Below, in pieces: positions 1 through 12,332 of a stretch of 64,000 nt of DNA. The stretch lies in the NCBI RefSeq assembly GCF_905475345.1, contig NC_066586.1, forward strand, positions 10,604,400-10,668,399, given 5' to 3'. The stretch is from Vespula vulgaris (Eukaryota > Arthropoda > Insecta > Hymenoptera > Vespidae). Within the stretch, counting starts at the first letter, position 1. Every line of letters starts with the position of its first letter. Position numbers and translations under genes: made by a program. A model generated the notes under the pieces. It worked only from the letters and a program-made list of their open reading frames with translations, made no database searches and was not told the DNA's origin.

Positions 1-250
1 GGAGAGAAAAAACGCAAAAGGGCAGGAAAAAATAGCGGAGCATTAAACGCAAACAAGGGTAGCAATTTCGGAGGGAACTCGAAGAGTCGAGAGGTCGCGA
101 GGAGTTCGAGGTGAAAGGAAGAGGGACAGAGAAAGACGAAAAACGCGCGAGAGAGTAAAAAGGAAGAAGAGAAGAGAGGAGCTATCGCGAGAGTTACGGC
201 GAGCACCATCTCGATCGAGTTGTGTGAAAAGAAGAAAATGTTGGAGGGAA
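1..250. other. Purine-rich leader, no gene
   Basis: This stretch is biased to purines on the plus strand and runs into the GGAA array. The open frame on the opposite strand is driven by the repeat (Pro-Ser-Phe-Leu runs). I see no splice-bounded exon or RNA gene. Confidence 0.6.
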
Positions 251-335
251 GAAGGAAGGAAGGAAGGAAGGAAGGAAGGAAGGAAGGAAGGAAGGAAAGA
301 AGGAAGGAAGGAAGAAAGAAAGGAAGGAAGGAAAG
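251..335. repeat. (GGAA)n tetranucleotide microsatellite
   Basis: About twenty GGAA units in tandem, with a few GAAA/GAAG interruptions near the middle and end. GGAA is the core recognised by ETS-family factors, so the array could bind them, but nothing in the sequence shows it is used. Confidence 0.95.
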
Positions 336-1030
336 GGAGAGTTAAGGGGTTCCACCTAGTGGAGGCCAAGAATGCTTGAGAGACCACCCTAACGTTCGGG
401 CGCAGTCACACGCTACTTTTTAATTTAGTAAAAATGCTCGTTCAATCCATCGAGTAACTCGAAGCTCTTGAAAAGCAAGCTGGAAGTTCGACCGTGACGA
501 CGCCGATGGTCTTCAAGAGTCTGAACTGGTTTCAATGAATTCGCCCTTCGCGAAAGACGGACGATGAACATAAAGAAAAAGTCGAATTATTCGATCGATA
601 TTTCTTATCCATCGACGAACATTGTCTTTAATGAGAACGATAGGAGAACAAATCGAATATTGCTTTAGTTGCATCGTTAAATGCTTAAGACAACGTCGCG
701 TTGATTATCGACTGACGCCCATGTTGTAGGTAGGAAAGGGTATACCAACGTTCCCAAATAGCTAGGGTGGAAGATAATTCGAAGTAACCGCGACAAATTC
801 CAATATCTAGAGAAATATGTGAGGTGGTACGTCGCTAACAGCCGCCATGGCGTTCTTCGCGGTCATGTCTAACCTTTGTCTTATTATAGGAGGAACGTGC
901 GGTCGAGCGATTTTCCCTTCTCACTTGGCCAGGCAAATAGGTGATATTGAACAAAAAAGTAATGCCGGTTTTAAACTAAATTTCCGTCGATATTCTCTTC
1001 CAATTTGTCCTGAAAACTTCGCCATGTCTT
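336..1030. other. Unique DNA, no gene seen
   Basis: Mixed-composition unique sequence. Open frames are short and show no domain. I see no tRNA boxes, tandem repeats or convincing exon. Confidence 0.5.
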
Positions 1031-1085
1031 CTCGTTTCTTCTTTACTTTTTTCTTTTTTTCTTCTATTTTTTTCTTTTTCTTTCA
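1031..1085. repeat. T-rich pyrimidine tract
   Basis: Almost uninterrupted T/C over about 55 bases on the plus strand, dominated by runs of T with single C. It is simple sequence. It could act as a polypyrimidine tract for plus-strand splicing, but no good exon follows directly. Confidence 0.8.
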
Positions 1086-1262
1086 AACAAGATCGTCGGA
1101 GCGGTCCCATTTGCTGTTCCATTCCCGATTCATTCCGTACACGTCACAGTTTGCATTGTGCCCGCCAGGCCAGTGTGCCCAACGTAAAGCGATTCCCCGG
1201 CGAAATTTAATTAAAACAATCAAATTATGGAAGGAGGCGACGGCTGAGCATTGAGATCGTTG

Positions 1263-1440
1263 GGAGAAAAGGAGACGAAAGAGAGACAGAGAGAAAGAGA
1301 AAGAACGAGAGAGAAAGAAAACGCAAGACTGGAAACCTGGATAAGATTTTCTTCTCCCGCGTTTATTTTCACTCGATTCTCTCTCTCCCCCCTCTCTCTC
1401 TCTATCTTTCTCTCTCTCTCTCTCTGCCTTTCTCTCCATT
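1263..1440. repeat. Purine tract and pyrimidine tract in inverted arrangement
   Basis: A GA-rich tract (1263-1321) is followed after about 55 bases by a CT-rich tract (1377-1440). The two are roughly complementary and could pair as a long imperfect hairpin. Open frames of up to 174 codons crossing this block are repeat translations (Arg-Glu or Ser-Leu runs), not genes. Confidence 0.85.
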
Positions 1441-1688
1441 TCCTTAGTTTCACCCGTCGGTACCTCTTTCCTTTCGACTTCGTCTACGAATCCATCCGGA
1501 TTGATTTTCATAAGGATACCCCCTTTCATTTACGACAATGCAACACTACACACATACTTAAGAATATAAAATCTCTTCGAAGCGTTGATTTAAAAAACAA
1601 GAAAACCGGATTTCGACTGGAAACTTGGAAATTTCTCGAAACTTTTCCAAAGCCTCTTCGAGCGTTTGTCGTTCTCTTGCTATTCCAG

Positions 1689-1741
1689 AAGCGTGCAGAT
1701 CCAGTTCGGTTTCGGCTTGTTGCCCGAGGGTTACTTAGCAG
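1689..1741 (+). CDS. Exon-like segment, unidentified
   Basis: A 53-base segment sits between a good acceptor (pyrimidine-rich run ending in TATTCCAG) and a good donor (CAG|GTACGT). Two of three frames are open. The more protein-like one reads SVQIQFGFGLLPEGYLAG, and it stays open past the donor to a stop near 1860, so a terminal exon is also possible. I do not recognise the peptide. Pairs of good splice signals occur by chance in DNA of this length, so this is only a candidate. No partner exon was identified on the plus strand. Confidence 0.15.
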
Positions 1742-1860
1742 GTACGTACCTACTTTATACTTTGTTTGCTTCTGATGTCATTAGCCCCGGGGATGATTGC
1801 CAACCTGGCTTCTCCGTCGAATACTTCCCTCCCTCGATTCTCTCTAGACTCGGTCTCTGA

Positions 1861-2182
1861 TCCAGCATCCTCTAAAAGGTACCGGTCACGATGTTGTTAG
1901 TAGGTATTGGATCACGTGCTCGGAAATCCTGATCGACACCTTTCCCAACGCGTGGTGGTTATCGAATTCGTTGGATCTGACCGCCTGATCTTTCCTTTCT
2001 CTTCTTGTTAATCCAGCTTCGAAACCATAATTTATTCACTGGAACGACGCTAGAGATAGAAACAAAGTTTTTTGCGGAACGCGCGATGCTTCGAGAGCAA
2101 GCATTTACTGACTAAATGAATTCTCAGTGTGTAAAGAGAGAAAAAGAAAGAAAGAGAGATTTATTCGTTTCACGTAGCCATT
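1861..2182. other. Unique DNA, no gene seen
   Basis: Unremarkable unique sequence that becomes purine-rich just before the CT array. No supported feature. Confidence 0.5.
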
Positions 2183-2183
2183 G

Positions 2184-2220
<37 letters not shown>
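2183..2220. repeat. (CT)n microsatellite
   Basis: Near-perfect CT dinucleotides with one TTT interruption at the end. It faces a GA array about 275 bases downstream, so the two could pair. Confidence 0.95.
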
Positions 2221-2494
2221 ACCAAAAATACGAAAAATGCTTTGTTCGTATCGCGGAAAGCAACTGTAGAGTGGAAAAATTAAAAATGGCTTCGTACCGC
2301 ATAGAAACCGGGACATAGAGACAATAGAATTTATTACGTGAACGCCCAAGTGGAGAAGCGAAAGGATGGTGAAAATCAAGCGAGACCTACCTGGCAATTA
2401 AAACATTAAACATCCGCCCTTTATGGATTTGCACTGTGCCGTGAGCCTTGCGTAAACGCAAGCGAACGTGCTTCGATGAGAATAAAAAGGCAGC

Positions 2495-2496
2495 AA

Positions 2497-2529
<33 letters not shown>

Positions 2530-2538
2530 CAAAGAGAA
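2495..2538. repeat. (GA)n microsatellite
   Basis: GA dinucleotides interrupted by GGG, followed by a general purine-rich tail to about 2580. It is complementary to the CT array at 2183-2220. Confidence 0.95.
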
Positions 2539-2729
2539 AACCAAAAGAAGGCTGAGGGGAGAAAGAAGGACGGAGCAGAGTAAGAAGGCACGACGAAGAG
2601 CCCTCGTAGCGTTATTGGAAAACGATGATTTACGATAATGGAGTTTTTTCCCCTCTCCTACCAGCTGAACAAGAAACAGAGAATCGAAAGTGAAGAGTAG
2701 AAGTATGCTGTAGTTTCAAGACAGCTTCC

Positions 2730-2826
2730 ATCTCTCTCTTTCTTTCTCTTTCTCTGTCTCTCTCTGTCTATCTGTCTGTCCATCTATCTGTCTGTGTCTC
2801 TCCTTCTCTCTCTCTCTCTCTTTTTC
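2730..2826. repeat. Compound CT / TCTG / TCTA pyrimidine array
   Basis: About 95 bases of CT dinucleotides mixed with TCTG and TCTA tetranucleotides, ending in a second CT run. It is an interrupted compound microsatellite. Confidence 0.9.
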
Positions 2827-5486
2827 CTTAGCTCTGCTGCTGAGAAAGGTAGGGCGTTAATAACGTTAATTAATATTTCGCGAAAAGTTTGATGGTTGGA
2901 AAGAGGGTCTTCAAGCTGATTTTAAGCGACACACTGGTAAGAATCGTACTTTCTGCACTACTGGCTGCCAGCTGGCAAGTGGTGTCGAAATAAGATGTTT
3001 CTAATCCTGAAGAAGCTAAAGAAATCAACATCAGAAGGTCTATCGAACTTTTCCTTCTCTCTCTTCGTTTTGTCTTTTGAATGGTGAGCCACAAGATTGA
3101 TTACTACTTTGATCTATATTATCTAGATGATCTTTTCAAAATTAATGTTAATGACCAAATATTTTACATAGAGTTTACAAAACCACACTCTTCTTCCAAT
3201 CAATGGATAAGAAAGAAAGGAAAGAAATCCTACTAAGGTCAGCCAGATAACTCGTCTCTTCCTTCTCTTTTGTATAGCCGACAACTCTCTCCCTTTGACA
3301 TGAAGGGATTCAAATCTGGCGCATCAATATTTTATTGCGAGCACTCCTCATGTAAATTTCTTGGGATTTTACGACAATGTAATCCTCACGATCGCGACGG
3401 CCATGGCGACGTCTCTAGACGACGTCTCCGTTACTCAGCTAAAAAAAAAAAAAACGTTATCGGTCGTTCACAGTCGACAAGGAGAAGAGTCTACTTTTAT
3501 CCTCCATCAAATTTTTCTAGCAGCAAAAATCGTCAGTTTCTGATCAGTCGACCATAATTAACATCGTTACTTGTTATTATCAACAACACTGATAAAGATG
3601 TAATAATATCGAATTAGAAATTGGATTTGTGAACTTACAAGGAAGGAGAATCATTACATCATGTGTCTTTATGCGGATCGCAAACGGAGAAAGTTTAGGT
3701 TCTTTCGTTCCGAAAAAGGCACGTTTTTTGTTCGCAAAAGGGGTTGCAGATCCATCGGTGAGGTTCGTTGGTCTAAAGACGAGCCACAGGAGTAACGAGG
3801 ATCTGTGTATAGGACAGGGAGGATTGGATGGTTAACTAGGAGAATGAAGGAGACAGTGTTTGGGGTTGTGCGGTGGAAGCGAGAAGGAGGAGATGGGTAG
3901 GTGACATAAAGCTGGCGTACTGAGGACTGCGTACGAATAACGGAAATTAAGTGTCAACCGAAAGAGAAGAGAGAGGAGAGTAGAGTTGAGTGAGAGAATT
4001 CGCCTCATCCTTCTACTACTTCTCCCTCTCCAGCTCCATCTCATTCTCCTTTTCAAGAGCGATGCCGCTTCGGAGGGATGAGAAAACGAAAGCCACACCG
4101 AGCGAAATATATAAGCACCGGGCTAGGATTAATGCTACGTGCACAGCAAACCTAAAACACCGTCAGACGAAATTCTTGCTAATTCTCCTCCCCCGTTCTA
4201 GCTCATTCATAGGATTTTAAGGAAGTCGTATAGCTCATAAAAGTCAAATCGAAATTCTTGCTGAAAGAAAAATCAGCTAGTATTTCTTACGTCTTTATCT
4301 TTCCACGAAGGAACATCCTTTGGCAGGGACATGACGGTGGAGTAGTCAAAGGGGTTGACCGAAGAGGTTCGATTGAATCTGATAGGGTCGTCGTAAGGGG
4401 AAGAGAAGACGGTAAGAGACAACGCAGCGTAATCCTATGTGAATGGGCCGAGGGATTAAGGTTCTATAGGACGATGCTACCGAGGCCACCCGATGTTCCA
4501 ATCATATTTATGGGTTCCGTGGTTCCTCGGTTCTCTTGGATACCCGTGCCTACCGTGTCTCACGTAAACTAGGGATTACGCGGCCAAATAGAATGCCTTA
4601 CGACGTTCGCCTTACATTCACCCTCAGTCTGCACCCTTTCCGCTTTGCTCTTTTCCGTGGCTCGTATCGTAAAACGAGAGCGAGCATCCGCGCGTGCAAC
4701 ATCCTCTGAGTCTGATTGATCAAAGTATATGATCGATTTCACAATAATCGAACGAATTTAGCCACCGTTAATATTTTATATGTACGGATAATTCGTCATA
4801 AAAATATGTTTTATTCCGACGAACCAGTTTGCGTTAGGAAAATCTGATCTTAAGGGGCTCGATAAATTCCAGCTGTAGATTTTTATAGTAGATTCAAAAT
4901 ACAACCGTCTTAACGATATTCCGTCCCTCCATGAACGATGCGATACCGCGATTAAATATAATTAGGTTTTGCGAATGTCAGTAAAATGTGGAGAAAGAAA
5001 ATAGAAAAAGAAAAGACTTTTACCCATGGGAGAGAAAGAGAGAGACAGCTTGGTGATAATGAGTCACCCACCATCGAGCGTCTTAAGACTCTTCATTTGT
5101 ATTTTAATTAGTGTCGTTATGCTAATTATGCGTCGTTGCTTCTTGTCTCACGACGTTTTTGTTTTCCCGAAGCTCGAGCAGCTGGACGACTACCAGGAAG
5201 GTAACGATAAAAAGTAGAATAAAAATCTATTGAAATAAATGCGTTTATTTAAGAGAAAGTACGAATTGTTTTCAAAACTGCTTAGAAGAAGTGAAAGATT
5301 AAATTAGCGAAAGAAGACTACCTTAGTAGGCCGTCGTATTAATTTAAATAAAGAAGAAGCAGTATCAATATCGATAGAATAATTAATCGAGAACAATTTT
5401 CGGATCAATCACCATCAGGCTCGGTTTCCATCGTGCTTAGCAACGTCTTTGAAGCTTCGTTCCTCGCTCCTCTTTGACGCCCCCTT
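2827..5486. other. Unique DNA, no gene seen
   Basis: Holds a 14-base A run at 3441-3454 and several isolated splice-like words, for example a donor-like CTG|GTAAGA near 2930. There is also a short minus-strand ATG in good context near 3400 that opens only eleven codons. Open frames of 60-104 codons have no recognisable domain. Nothing is supported as a gene. Confidence 0.5.
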
Positions 5487-5571
5487 CTCTCTCGTTTCAG
5501 CCCTCTTCCTCCTCCTCCCCCTCCTCCTCCACCCCCTCCTCTCCTCCTCTTTCTCCTCTTTCTCCTGCATA
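5487..5571. repeat. CCT/CTC-rich pyrimidine tract
   Basis: Irregular CTC and CCT triplets over about 85 bases on the plus strand. It is simple sequence. A purine-rich counterpart lies at 5740-5815. Confidence 0.8.
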
Positions 5572-7238
5572 CTCCGTCTCGTCCGAGCTTGTTGCTTTTT
5601 CCTCCCTCAGCGTAGCCCGAAACTTTTTGTTATAGTCGCGCGAACTTCTTTAATAATGCAACTCTTTATATTCACGGGCGTTTTTAACAAGCGTCGGCCT
5701 CGAGATTAGGTGAAAGAAGAGAATGGGCGAGCAGCAAGGGAGAATAGGAAGGAAACCGAAAGACAAAAAGAGAGAAAAAGAAGGAGAAGGAGAGAAGGGA
5801 GAGAAAAGAGTCCAAAGTCGTAGAACAGAGAAGTGGGAGATATGCTCCGAATATGCTGCCGTTACGATGTTTCTTAATTATTATTATTGCCATTGTGTTG
5901 CCAGCGAGCTAAGTGTAGGCGGCCCTTCGCCACGGCGACAGTAACAACGACGTGGCTATGAATTGCTAATCCCACGTAACGGAGGCACGACCCTCGTGTG
6001 CCTCGTCGAAACGGACCAAGAACACACTCTCTCTCTTTCTCTCTCCTCGAAGAGACGATTTCACCACTCAACGACGTATTTTTCCACTTCCTGTTAATGA
6101 AATCGCGAAAAATATCGTTCCACTTTCAAAGAGGGTCACCTTGTAATAATAATACAGTGTGATGAATGTACATATAAAAAGTTTAATACGTTAGGGTCTT
6201 CGATCGTGGAATGACTATATCTATGACTATAACTTTGACTATAGCAATCGTCCCTACAGCGATGGGTTGTATCTACTTTAAATCCTATCTATAGCTAAAA
6301 TCATATCGTTCTCCGTCTCGTTTTCTCTCTTTCTTTAGATTCTATGTCATTCAACGAGCTAATTCGAATTTCTTTTCCAATGTTTCTCGAAAGTTCCCCT
6401 CTTTTTGTCAATCGGAAAAAACGAAGTTACTGAGTGGTAAGATAGTTGGCGAAATAAATCGCGACCACCCAAGACAGCATCAATTAGCCGGTAAGAACCT
6501 TGCCGCGAGGACTTCGTCTTCTTAGCAGGTGCCCTCTCTCCATTGGATTTTCTTCTCACTAAAGGCAGAAAACGAGAGAAGGAGGAAGAAGAAGAAGTCG
6601 AATGCGTTGGTGGAAGGGAAAAGCAACGATCGTCGGTTTTTCGCGGCTGACGGGGAACGAGGGCTGGCTGCTTTTCATGCGCCAAAGCGATTATGGATTT
6701 CTTTAATAAGAGACCGCGTTTAAACAGCTTTGATCAATTCAACCAAGCTAATTCCCACCCGCGGAGACCAGGAGACGAGAAGACCCTTCCAGCTCTATCA
6801 ACAGCACTCTGCTCTATCGACATGCCACTCCGTGACGTCGTCGTCTCGCGTTACGTGATTTAAAGGGCTCTAAAAACCTTTCTCTGATTAAGCGACCGAC
6901 TCCGCCAAAATCCGTCGCTTGCCCTCTTTAGAAAAAGAGAATCTCGCTCTCCTTTCTACACCCTCTTCACGACGACTTCTGGACTTCGTAAAATCACCCC
7001 AGCGACTACGACGAATTCAGCGACGACGACGGACTTTCAGGAACGTCCATTACGTTTTCAATCGAATTTCAATCAACGGACCGTGCAAAAGAACATCTTT
7101 TAATGTTACTTCATCGAGATCAACGTGATCCTTCCATTTTTTCCTTTAAGACGCATTAGAAGCACCTTCGAAAGTTCTTAATCCTGGTATTAAAGGAAAG
7201 TAGAATGTTAATTCTGAATGGAAATCCGAGAGAAACGA
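5572..7238. other. Unique DNA with purine tract, no gene seen
   Basis: A GA-rich tract lies at 5740-5815, and three imperfect 12-base repeats lie at 6212-6247. A TGACGTC word (CRE/ATF-type) sits near 6832 in a locally CpG-rich stretch (6760-7050). Open frames are short, low in complexity or without domain content. Confidence 0.5.
6212..6247. repeat. Three tandem imperfect 12-mers
   Basis: Three adjacent copies each begin TGACTATA and differ in the last four bases: TCTA, ACTT, GCAA. It is too short to classify further. Confidence 0.7.
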
Positions 7239-7290
7239 TTATGTATGTATGTATATATGTATATATGTATGTATGTATGTATGTACATGC
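7239..7290. repeat. (TATG)n/(TA)n microsatellite
   Basis: Alternating ATGT and ATAT units over about 50 bases. Two overlapping open frames here (Tyr-Met-Cys-Val runs) are repeat translations. Confidence 0.95.
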
Positions 7291-7518
7291 AACGTACGTA
7301 TGCAAGGATTCTGCTGACTTTAGCTATAAAATCGTTTTGCTCCCGTATACCAGGAACTCCGACAGACCGAGAGAAAATACTTCTAGGAAGGCAAATGAGG
7401 ACGAGGTGGCAGAAGAGGTCGATTCACGGTCGCCAACTTAGTGAAATGTCTTTGCGGTGATTGAGCAAATATTTGATGAAGCTAGCTGGCCCTGCTACCT
7501 TTGCCTCGAGGGACAGGG

Positions 7519-7540
7519 GGAGAGAGAGAGAGAGAGAGAA
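7519..7540. repeat. (GA)n microsatellite
   Basis: About eleven GA units following a GGGGG run. Confidence 0.9.
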
Positions 7541-10500
7541 AACGAACATGCGAGCAAGATCTTATTCGCGTTGAATATTAACTGGCGGATCGATAGATGA
7601 AATGATATTTCGAGCAGTATCTTAAGAAAACGTTGCACGTACATCCACATAATATAAATATTCCTTCAGTTTCATTATTTCTATATAACCGTGACAATTA
7701 ATATCATTTGCATTTCTAAAATTTCAATGTAGAATGAGCCGTATAATTATCCGCAACCTTTTCTCAATCTGTCTCAAAAGTAACGCTTGCCGAGTCAACG
7801 ACAAATAGAGCGTTGGTCTTAATGAAAGGCCGAATGAACGGCAGGCGTTAACCTTGCTTCCTTTTTTCTCTCTTTTTCCCTTTCTCTCTTGCTTTGCCCT
7901 TTTTCTCAGCATTTCGCAAATTAAAACTCGCGCAATTAAGCGGTTGGGATGAACAGGGACGAACGAGGCCGGAGCTTTTGCCTGTTTACGGCTACGTTCC
8001 TTTCCGTCGTTTCTACCAAAGCACAATCTGAGCGAGCTACCACTACAAAACGTGCCTGGTCTCTCTGACTCGTATTAGAATGAAAGAGAAAGAGAAAGGG
8101 TAGGAGGGAGAAAAAAGGAAACGAGAGCCGGACGTACGGCGACATACCGGCGTCAGGATGCCGCCACCGGCTGGCTTGGAAGCAATTATACAATTAGTTA
8201 AAGTATCTGGCCGCGTAACGGCCCATAAAACAAACGTGATTATGGGGACAAACTACCCTGAGTAAAGGAGGTAGAGAAAGATTTTGCTCGAACGAAATCC
8301 AGAGCGATAACGAATCTATGAAAAGATTCATTTTGTTAGAAACGATCTTTTCGAACTTCCTTAGTTTCTCCAACGAGTTAAAGTCAACTTTAAGTTGAAG
8401 AAGAATTTTCGCATTCTACGATATCACTCTTTAAAATGTATACTATGTAATAGTCACCTCAAGACACTCGTGTATTATGTATATCCACAGATCGCATTTC
8501 CACTTCAGAGGAACTCGCAACAGCGATCTCTCCGCAAACTCAAGCGTGTCGTATTCTATGATATCGCGTAAATTGCCTTGGAGTTGATTCAAGCTGATGA
8601 ATTCGGCGAATTAGCGGTGAGCGTTATTTAAGCGATTTTACATAATCTTGATATCGTCCTATAGGACAAATATGTATGCGATGATACATGTATATATGTG
8701 GATTAATGTTCTCGGTAAAATATCTATCGTGAGAATAGTCGAGTAATTCTTAATTTCAAATGCAAACGTCATATAATGTCATAGTCTTTTTCGATGTATA
8801 AGTATATATTGTTAAAGAAGAGAAATTTCTCAAAGCCACCTGCAAGCAAATTGGTCGCTTTACAGAGGGCTCCATGGAATATTCTCCAAGAATGGCGCAT
8901 TCGCAAAGTCCAAGACACTGGAAATCGGTTTTCAGTTAGCGATCCTCTTCTCTTTTGCTCCTCGCGCATGCATAATGCATAACCGAACGCATCATCGTAT
9001 CTCCATTCTCTATTCTATATTGAGAGAGATAGAAAGAAAGAGACAGTAATATCGTCTCTCCCCTCCGTGAGTCGCTTTTGTATCGAGAAAGAGAAGAGCA
9101 GGAGCTTTCCGTTCTTTTCTTTCGATCACTCTCATCGACATCAACGACGGCTGCGAGAAGGCGACGAAGGTGACGACACGTGCGCCAAAGTGAAAATATA
9201 TGACTCCGCGAGCACGTGAGCCGACTTCCCTACGCGCGACGGCTTTTCTAAAAGAGATTCCTATAACTCAGTACGAAAAAAATATAGAAACGATATTGAT
9301 GGCACACTAATCACTTTGTTCGTTACTTTACGCAATATATGATAATAGTTTCTGATAACATTTTTATTTTAATTAACTTTGAAGATAATAACATTTTATA
9401 TAATATTGTTTAACCGTTTAATGTCAAGGGTTATTGAAGAAAATCTAATCGAAAAATGCCAAGTGCAAAGTGCCAAGTGAAAACGATTAATAATTAAATT
9501 TGCTATTTTTTGAAATGTGAACTAGTCGATCGCGCAGTATAGCATTGAAATACTTAAAAAGATACATGCTATAATATTGTTATATTCAAACAATATATAT
9601 ATACACATATATACAGTTGATCTAAGTTTATTTTGAAATAATAATAATATAAGAAAAATTTTTCGTAAAATATTTTACAAAAAGTGTCCTGACGATTTAA
9701 CTTCTTGCCAAGGGATTTACCGGTACCAGCTAGGGCTGCATAAACAAGACGAAGGAAATTTGCAATTATGAATCAGGACTAGAAATACACGGGTGCTATC
9801 CTCAGCACCTATACCCAACCGCATGAATTTCTTTAGTACCGTATGGCCCGCTTCTCTATTCCATGAAAGTGCATGGGCCCACACGCACGCGCACGTCTCC
9901 AGAGTTTACCGTAGAATTCCGAGTCGAGAGGGTGTGTCACAGGAAAAGTTGAAGGAAGCACAGCTGACGACTATGCAAATGTAAAACTGTGCTTCTCGTC
10001 CGTTGTATCCTCCCACACCACCCACCTTAAGTTCGATTCGTCGACGTTCCGTTCGAATAATTAAGATCTATCATCTATTTTCCTTCTTTATTAATATAAT
10101 TTATATTATTTGAGATATTAATACTGAATAAATGATGTATTGATAATTAATGCGACTATTCTTTTTTATCTCGAAACTATTTAAATATGATATCGCAAAA
10201 TTCTATCGTATCGCAATTAGACGTTTCTATGCATAAAAGATTACCATGTCACCCGAAAGAGTTCTTTCTTCGCAAATAAGAAGCTACTAGTAAGATCAGT
10301 GGTCCGGACGAGCTGCTATTCCCAGAACTTATTTCCATATGGGTTCGAACCATTTAGCACAAATATTTTTCCCATTCGCTAAAAGCCTTCTCCGACTGCT
10401 TTCTCAATGACATCTAACTTACAATTTAAATAAAAGCAAACACACGTACGGCACCCTTGCCATGACTGTCGTATGATGTTACTTCGTGCGCTCTTTCAGT

Positions 10501-11171
10501 AGCCACTTCTATATGCGCAAGAAAGAAAAAGAAAGTGAAAGGAGGTAAGGAGATGAACGGAAACTTTCAATGGGTCTCGAAGATAGAAGACGTCTCCGGC
10601 AGATTTCGGAGGGTGTGATGAATACTCTTTAACAGCGGGACCAGCCAGCTTCTCTCTCATTCGCTTGGCTAATTCTTGACTCGACACCATCGCATATAGA
10701 AAGAAAGAAAAGAATAAAAAAAGAAAATAAAAGATCTTTCAAGACGATAAAGAAGCCGCTGCTATATATTGACAAGAAATATTTCTACGTAAAAGAGTCG
10801 TAATTTTCGATAATTTTCAACCGACCAATATTTAAGATCAAAAACGGATAATTTAACAACCAAAAAAGAATGGAAAGATTATAATATCGTGAAAATGAAA
10901 TATTTTTCTAAAAGAAATGATACTTTTCAAAAAGAAACGAATTTTGAACTATGAAATCATACTAAAGTTTATTCAAAAAAAAAGAAAATTTGCGTTTTCA
11001 TGTTTGATATACATTAATCAATTTTAAGGACAGAGATTATTTATTTGTCTAGTGTTAATATTACTTTTATATATTTTGTGCATATTTTATAGTACCCTGA
11101 GCAGCCTCTAAATATCAAACAAGGTTTATCAATTTATTTCGTTATTTTTTACAATTTGGCCTAGCAAGAGT
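7541..11171. other. Partly AT-rich unique DNA, no gene seen
   Basis: Around 8178-8250 is a compact run of homeodomain- and forkhead-like words (CAATTATACAATTAG, CCATAAAACAAACG), a possible enhancer. From about 9250 the sequence becomes AT-rich, with short direct repeats near 9457-9480 (two GCCAAGTG words). Open frames are short and show no domain. Confidence 0.45.
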
Positions 11172-11211
11172 CAGAACACCTCCGATTAACGACTATCTAT
11201 CCGATAATCAA
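11172..11211. mobile_element. Possible end of a pogo/Tigger-type DNA transposon
   Basis: The sequence starts with CAG, continues ACACCTCCGATTAACGAC and then has a second copy of the core (CCGATAAT). Terminal repeats of pogo/Tigger elements typically start CAG and carry two CGATTA-type words, so this resembles one end. I could not find a matching inverted end within about 1 kb on either side, and no transposase frame is visible. It may be an isolated remnant or coincidence. Confidence 0.2.
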
Positions 11212-12332
11212 TTTTTTTTGCAAAGCTAAAAAGAACTATATCATTTCTTGATTTTTCTTAATCACGTGCTTTTCCTCATTTTTTTGCTTTTTCACTTAAC
11301 GCTCTCTATTTCTATCATCAATAATACCGATTAATCACTTAAGGGTCGATCAAATTCTTTCACTGTTCTTTTAATATTCAACTCTCCTTCTTAACTTCGT
11401 AATTAAGAATAAGTGATTATGTGATTTAAGAATAAGTCATTCATTGTCAGTCATTCCCTGCAAATTATTTCTATTTACTCATTTATACAACGCCAACAAA
11501 TCATGAATACATTATACAATATATTCTCTGATCCTATGAACTAGATTGCAATTTAAACTTATCCTTACGATTTTTGTTTCTTCAAAGCGAATTGCGCAAA
11601 TACATCCTTCTATCAAACTTATCTAAAATAGATTTGTCTAGAATCATTGCGGCATTCGATCGACAGGATTGGAAACTCAACGCTCATAAAATTAATGAAC
11701 CAGTCAGATCTCTGTCCCTCATTTCTCCTTCTCTCTTTCCTATTCTCTTGTATGCTATCTCCTCACTGCTCTACAAATCGGATTCCTCCTTTGTACACTC
11801 TATCCTCTGCCCTGAGAGCTATTCGTGAACTTCTTTGTATCGAGCAATCCAGAACTTAGTGGATAAACGATAGATTGGCAGGCACATGCCTCGAAATCGA
11901 CTACTTGCATTACTAACGGAGATAACCAATATCGATGAGTCGACTTTGCAAGACGATTGAAGGGAACTTGAAGGAACTTGAACGTAATACAATACTTGTG
12001 AAAAATCGAAGTAAAAAAAAATCAAATCTAACGATTAGTCATTAAATTTTTAGTTATAGATTCGGCAAAAGTTTCTATTTATTCTTAGAAACGCTCGGAA
12101 ATCGATTCCTCGCGTATTCCAACAGCCCCTGAACCCTCAAGCAGATTGCTTTCCAGTGCGACACAATCTGACAGCAGAAGAAAATGGAGACGGATGATTT
12201 CCTTTTTCTTGCGACCTAATGCCTCGCGTGACATCGAAGCCTTCCTGAAACGATTTCAGCCGGTAAATGCATGGCGCTTACCGTGATTACGGTGCTTAAC
12301 GCTCTCCTACGTGAACCCAACATGCGTGCCTA
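11212..12332. other. AT-rich to mixed DNA, no gene seen
   Basis: T-rich runs are frequent. Two overlapping plus-strand frames (11574-11859) of 70-84 codons have no recognisable content. A donor-like word on the minus strand near 12276 has no matching acceptor. Confidence 0.5.

Noticed and set aside
1251..1775. Longest open frame (174 codons, plus strand)
   Set aside because: The first half is an Arg-Glu run and the middle a Ser-Leu run, both direct translations of GA and CT tracts. No domain is visible.
3415..3441. Minus-strand ATG in excellent start context after a poly-T plus AG acceptor
   Set aside because: The frame ends after eleven codons and the only nearby donor is poor.
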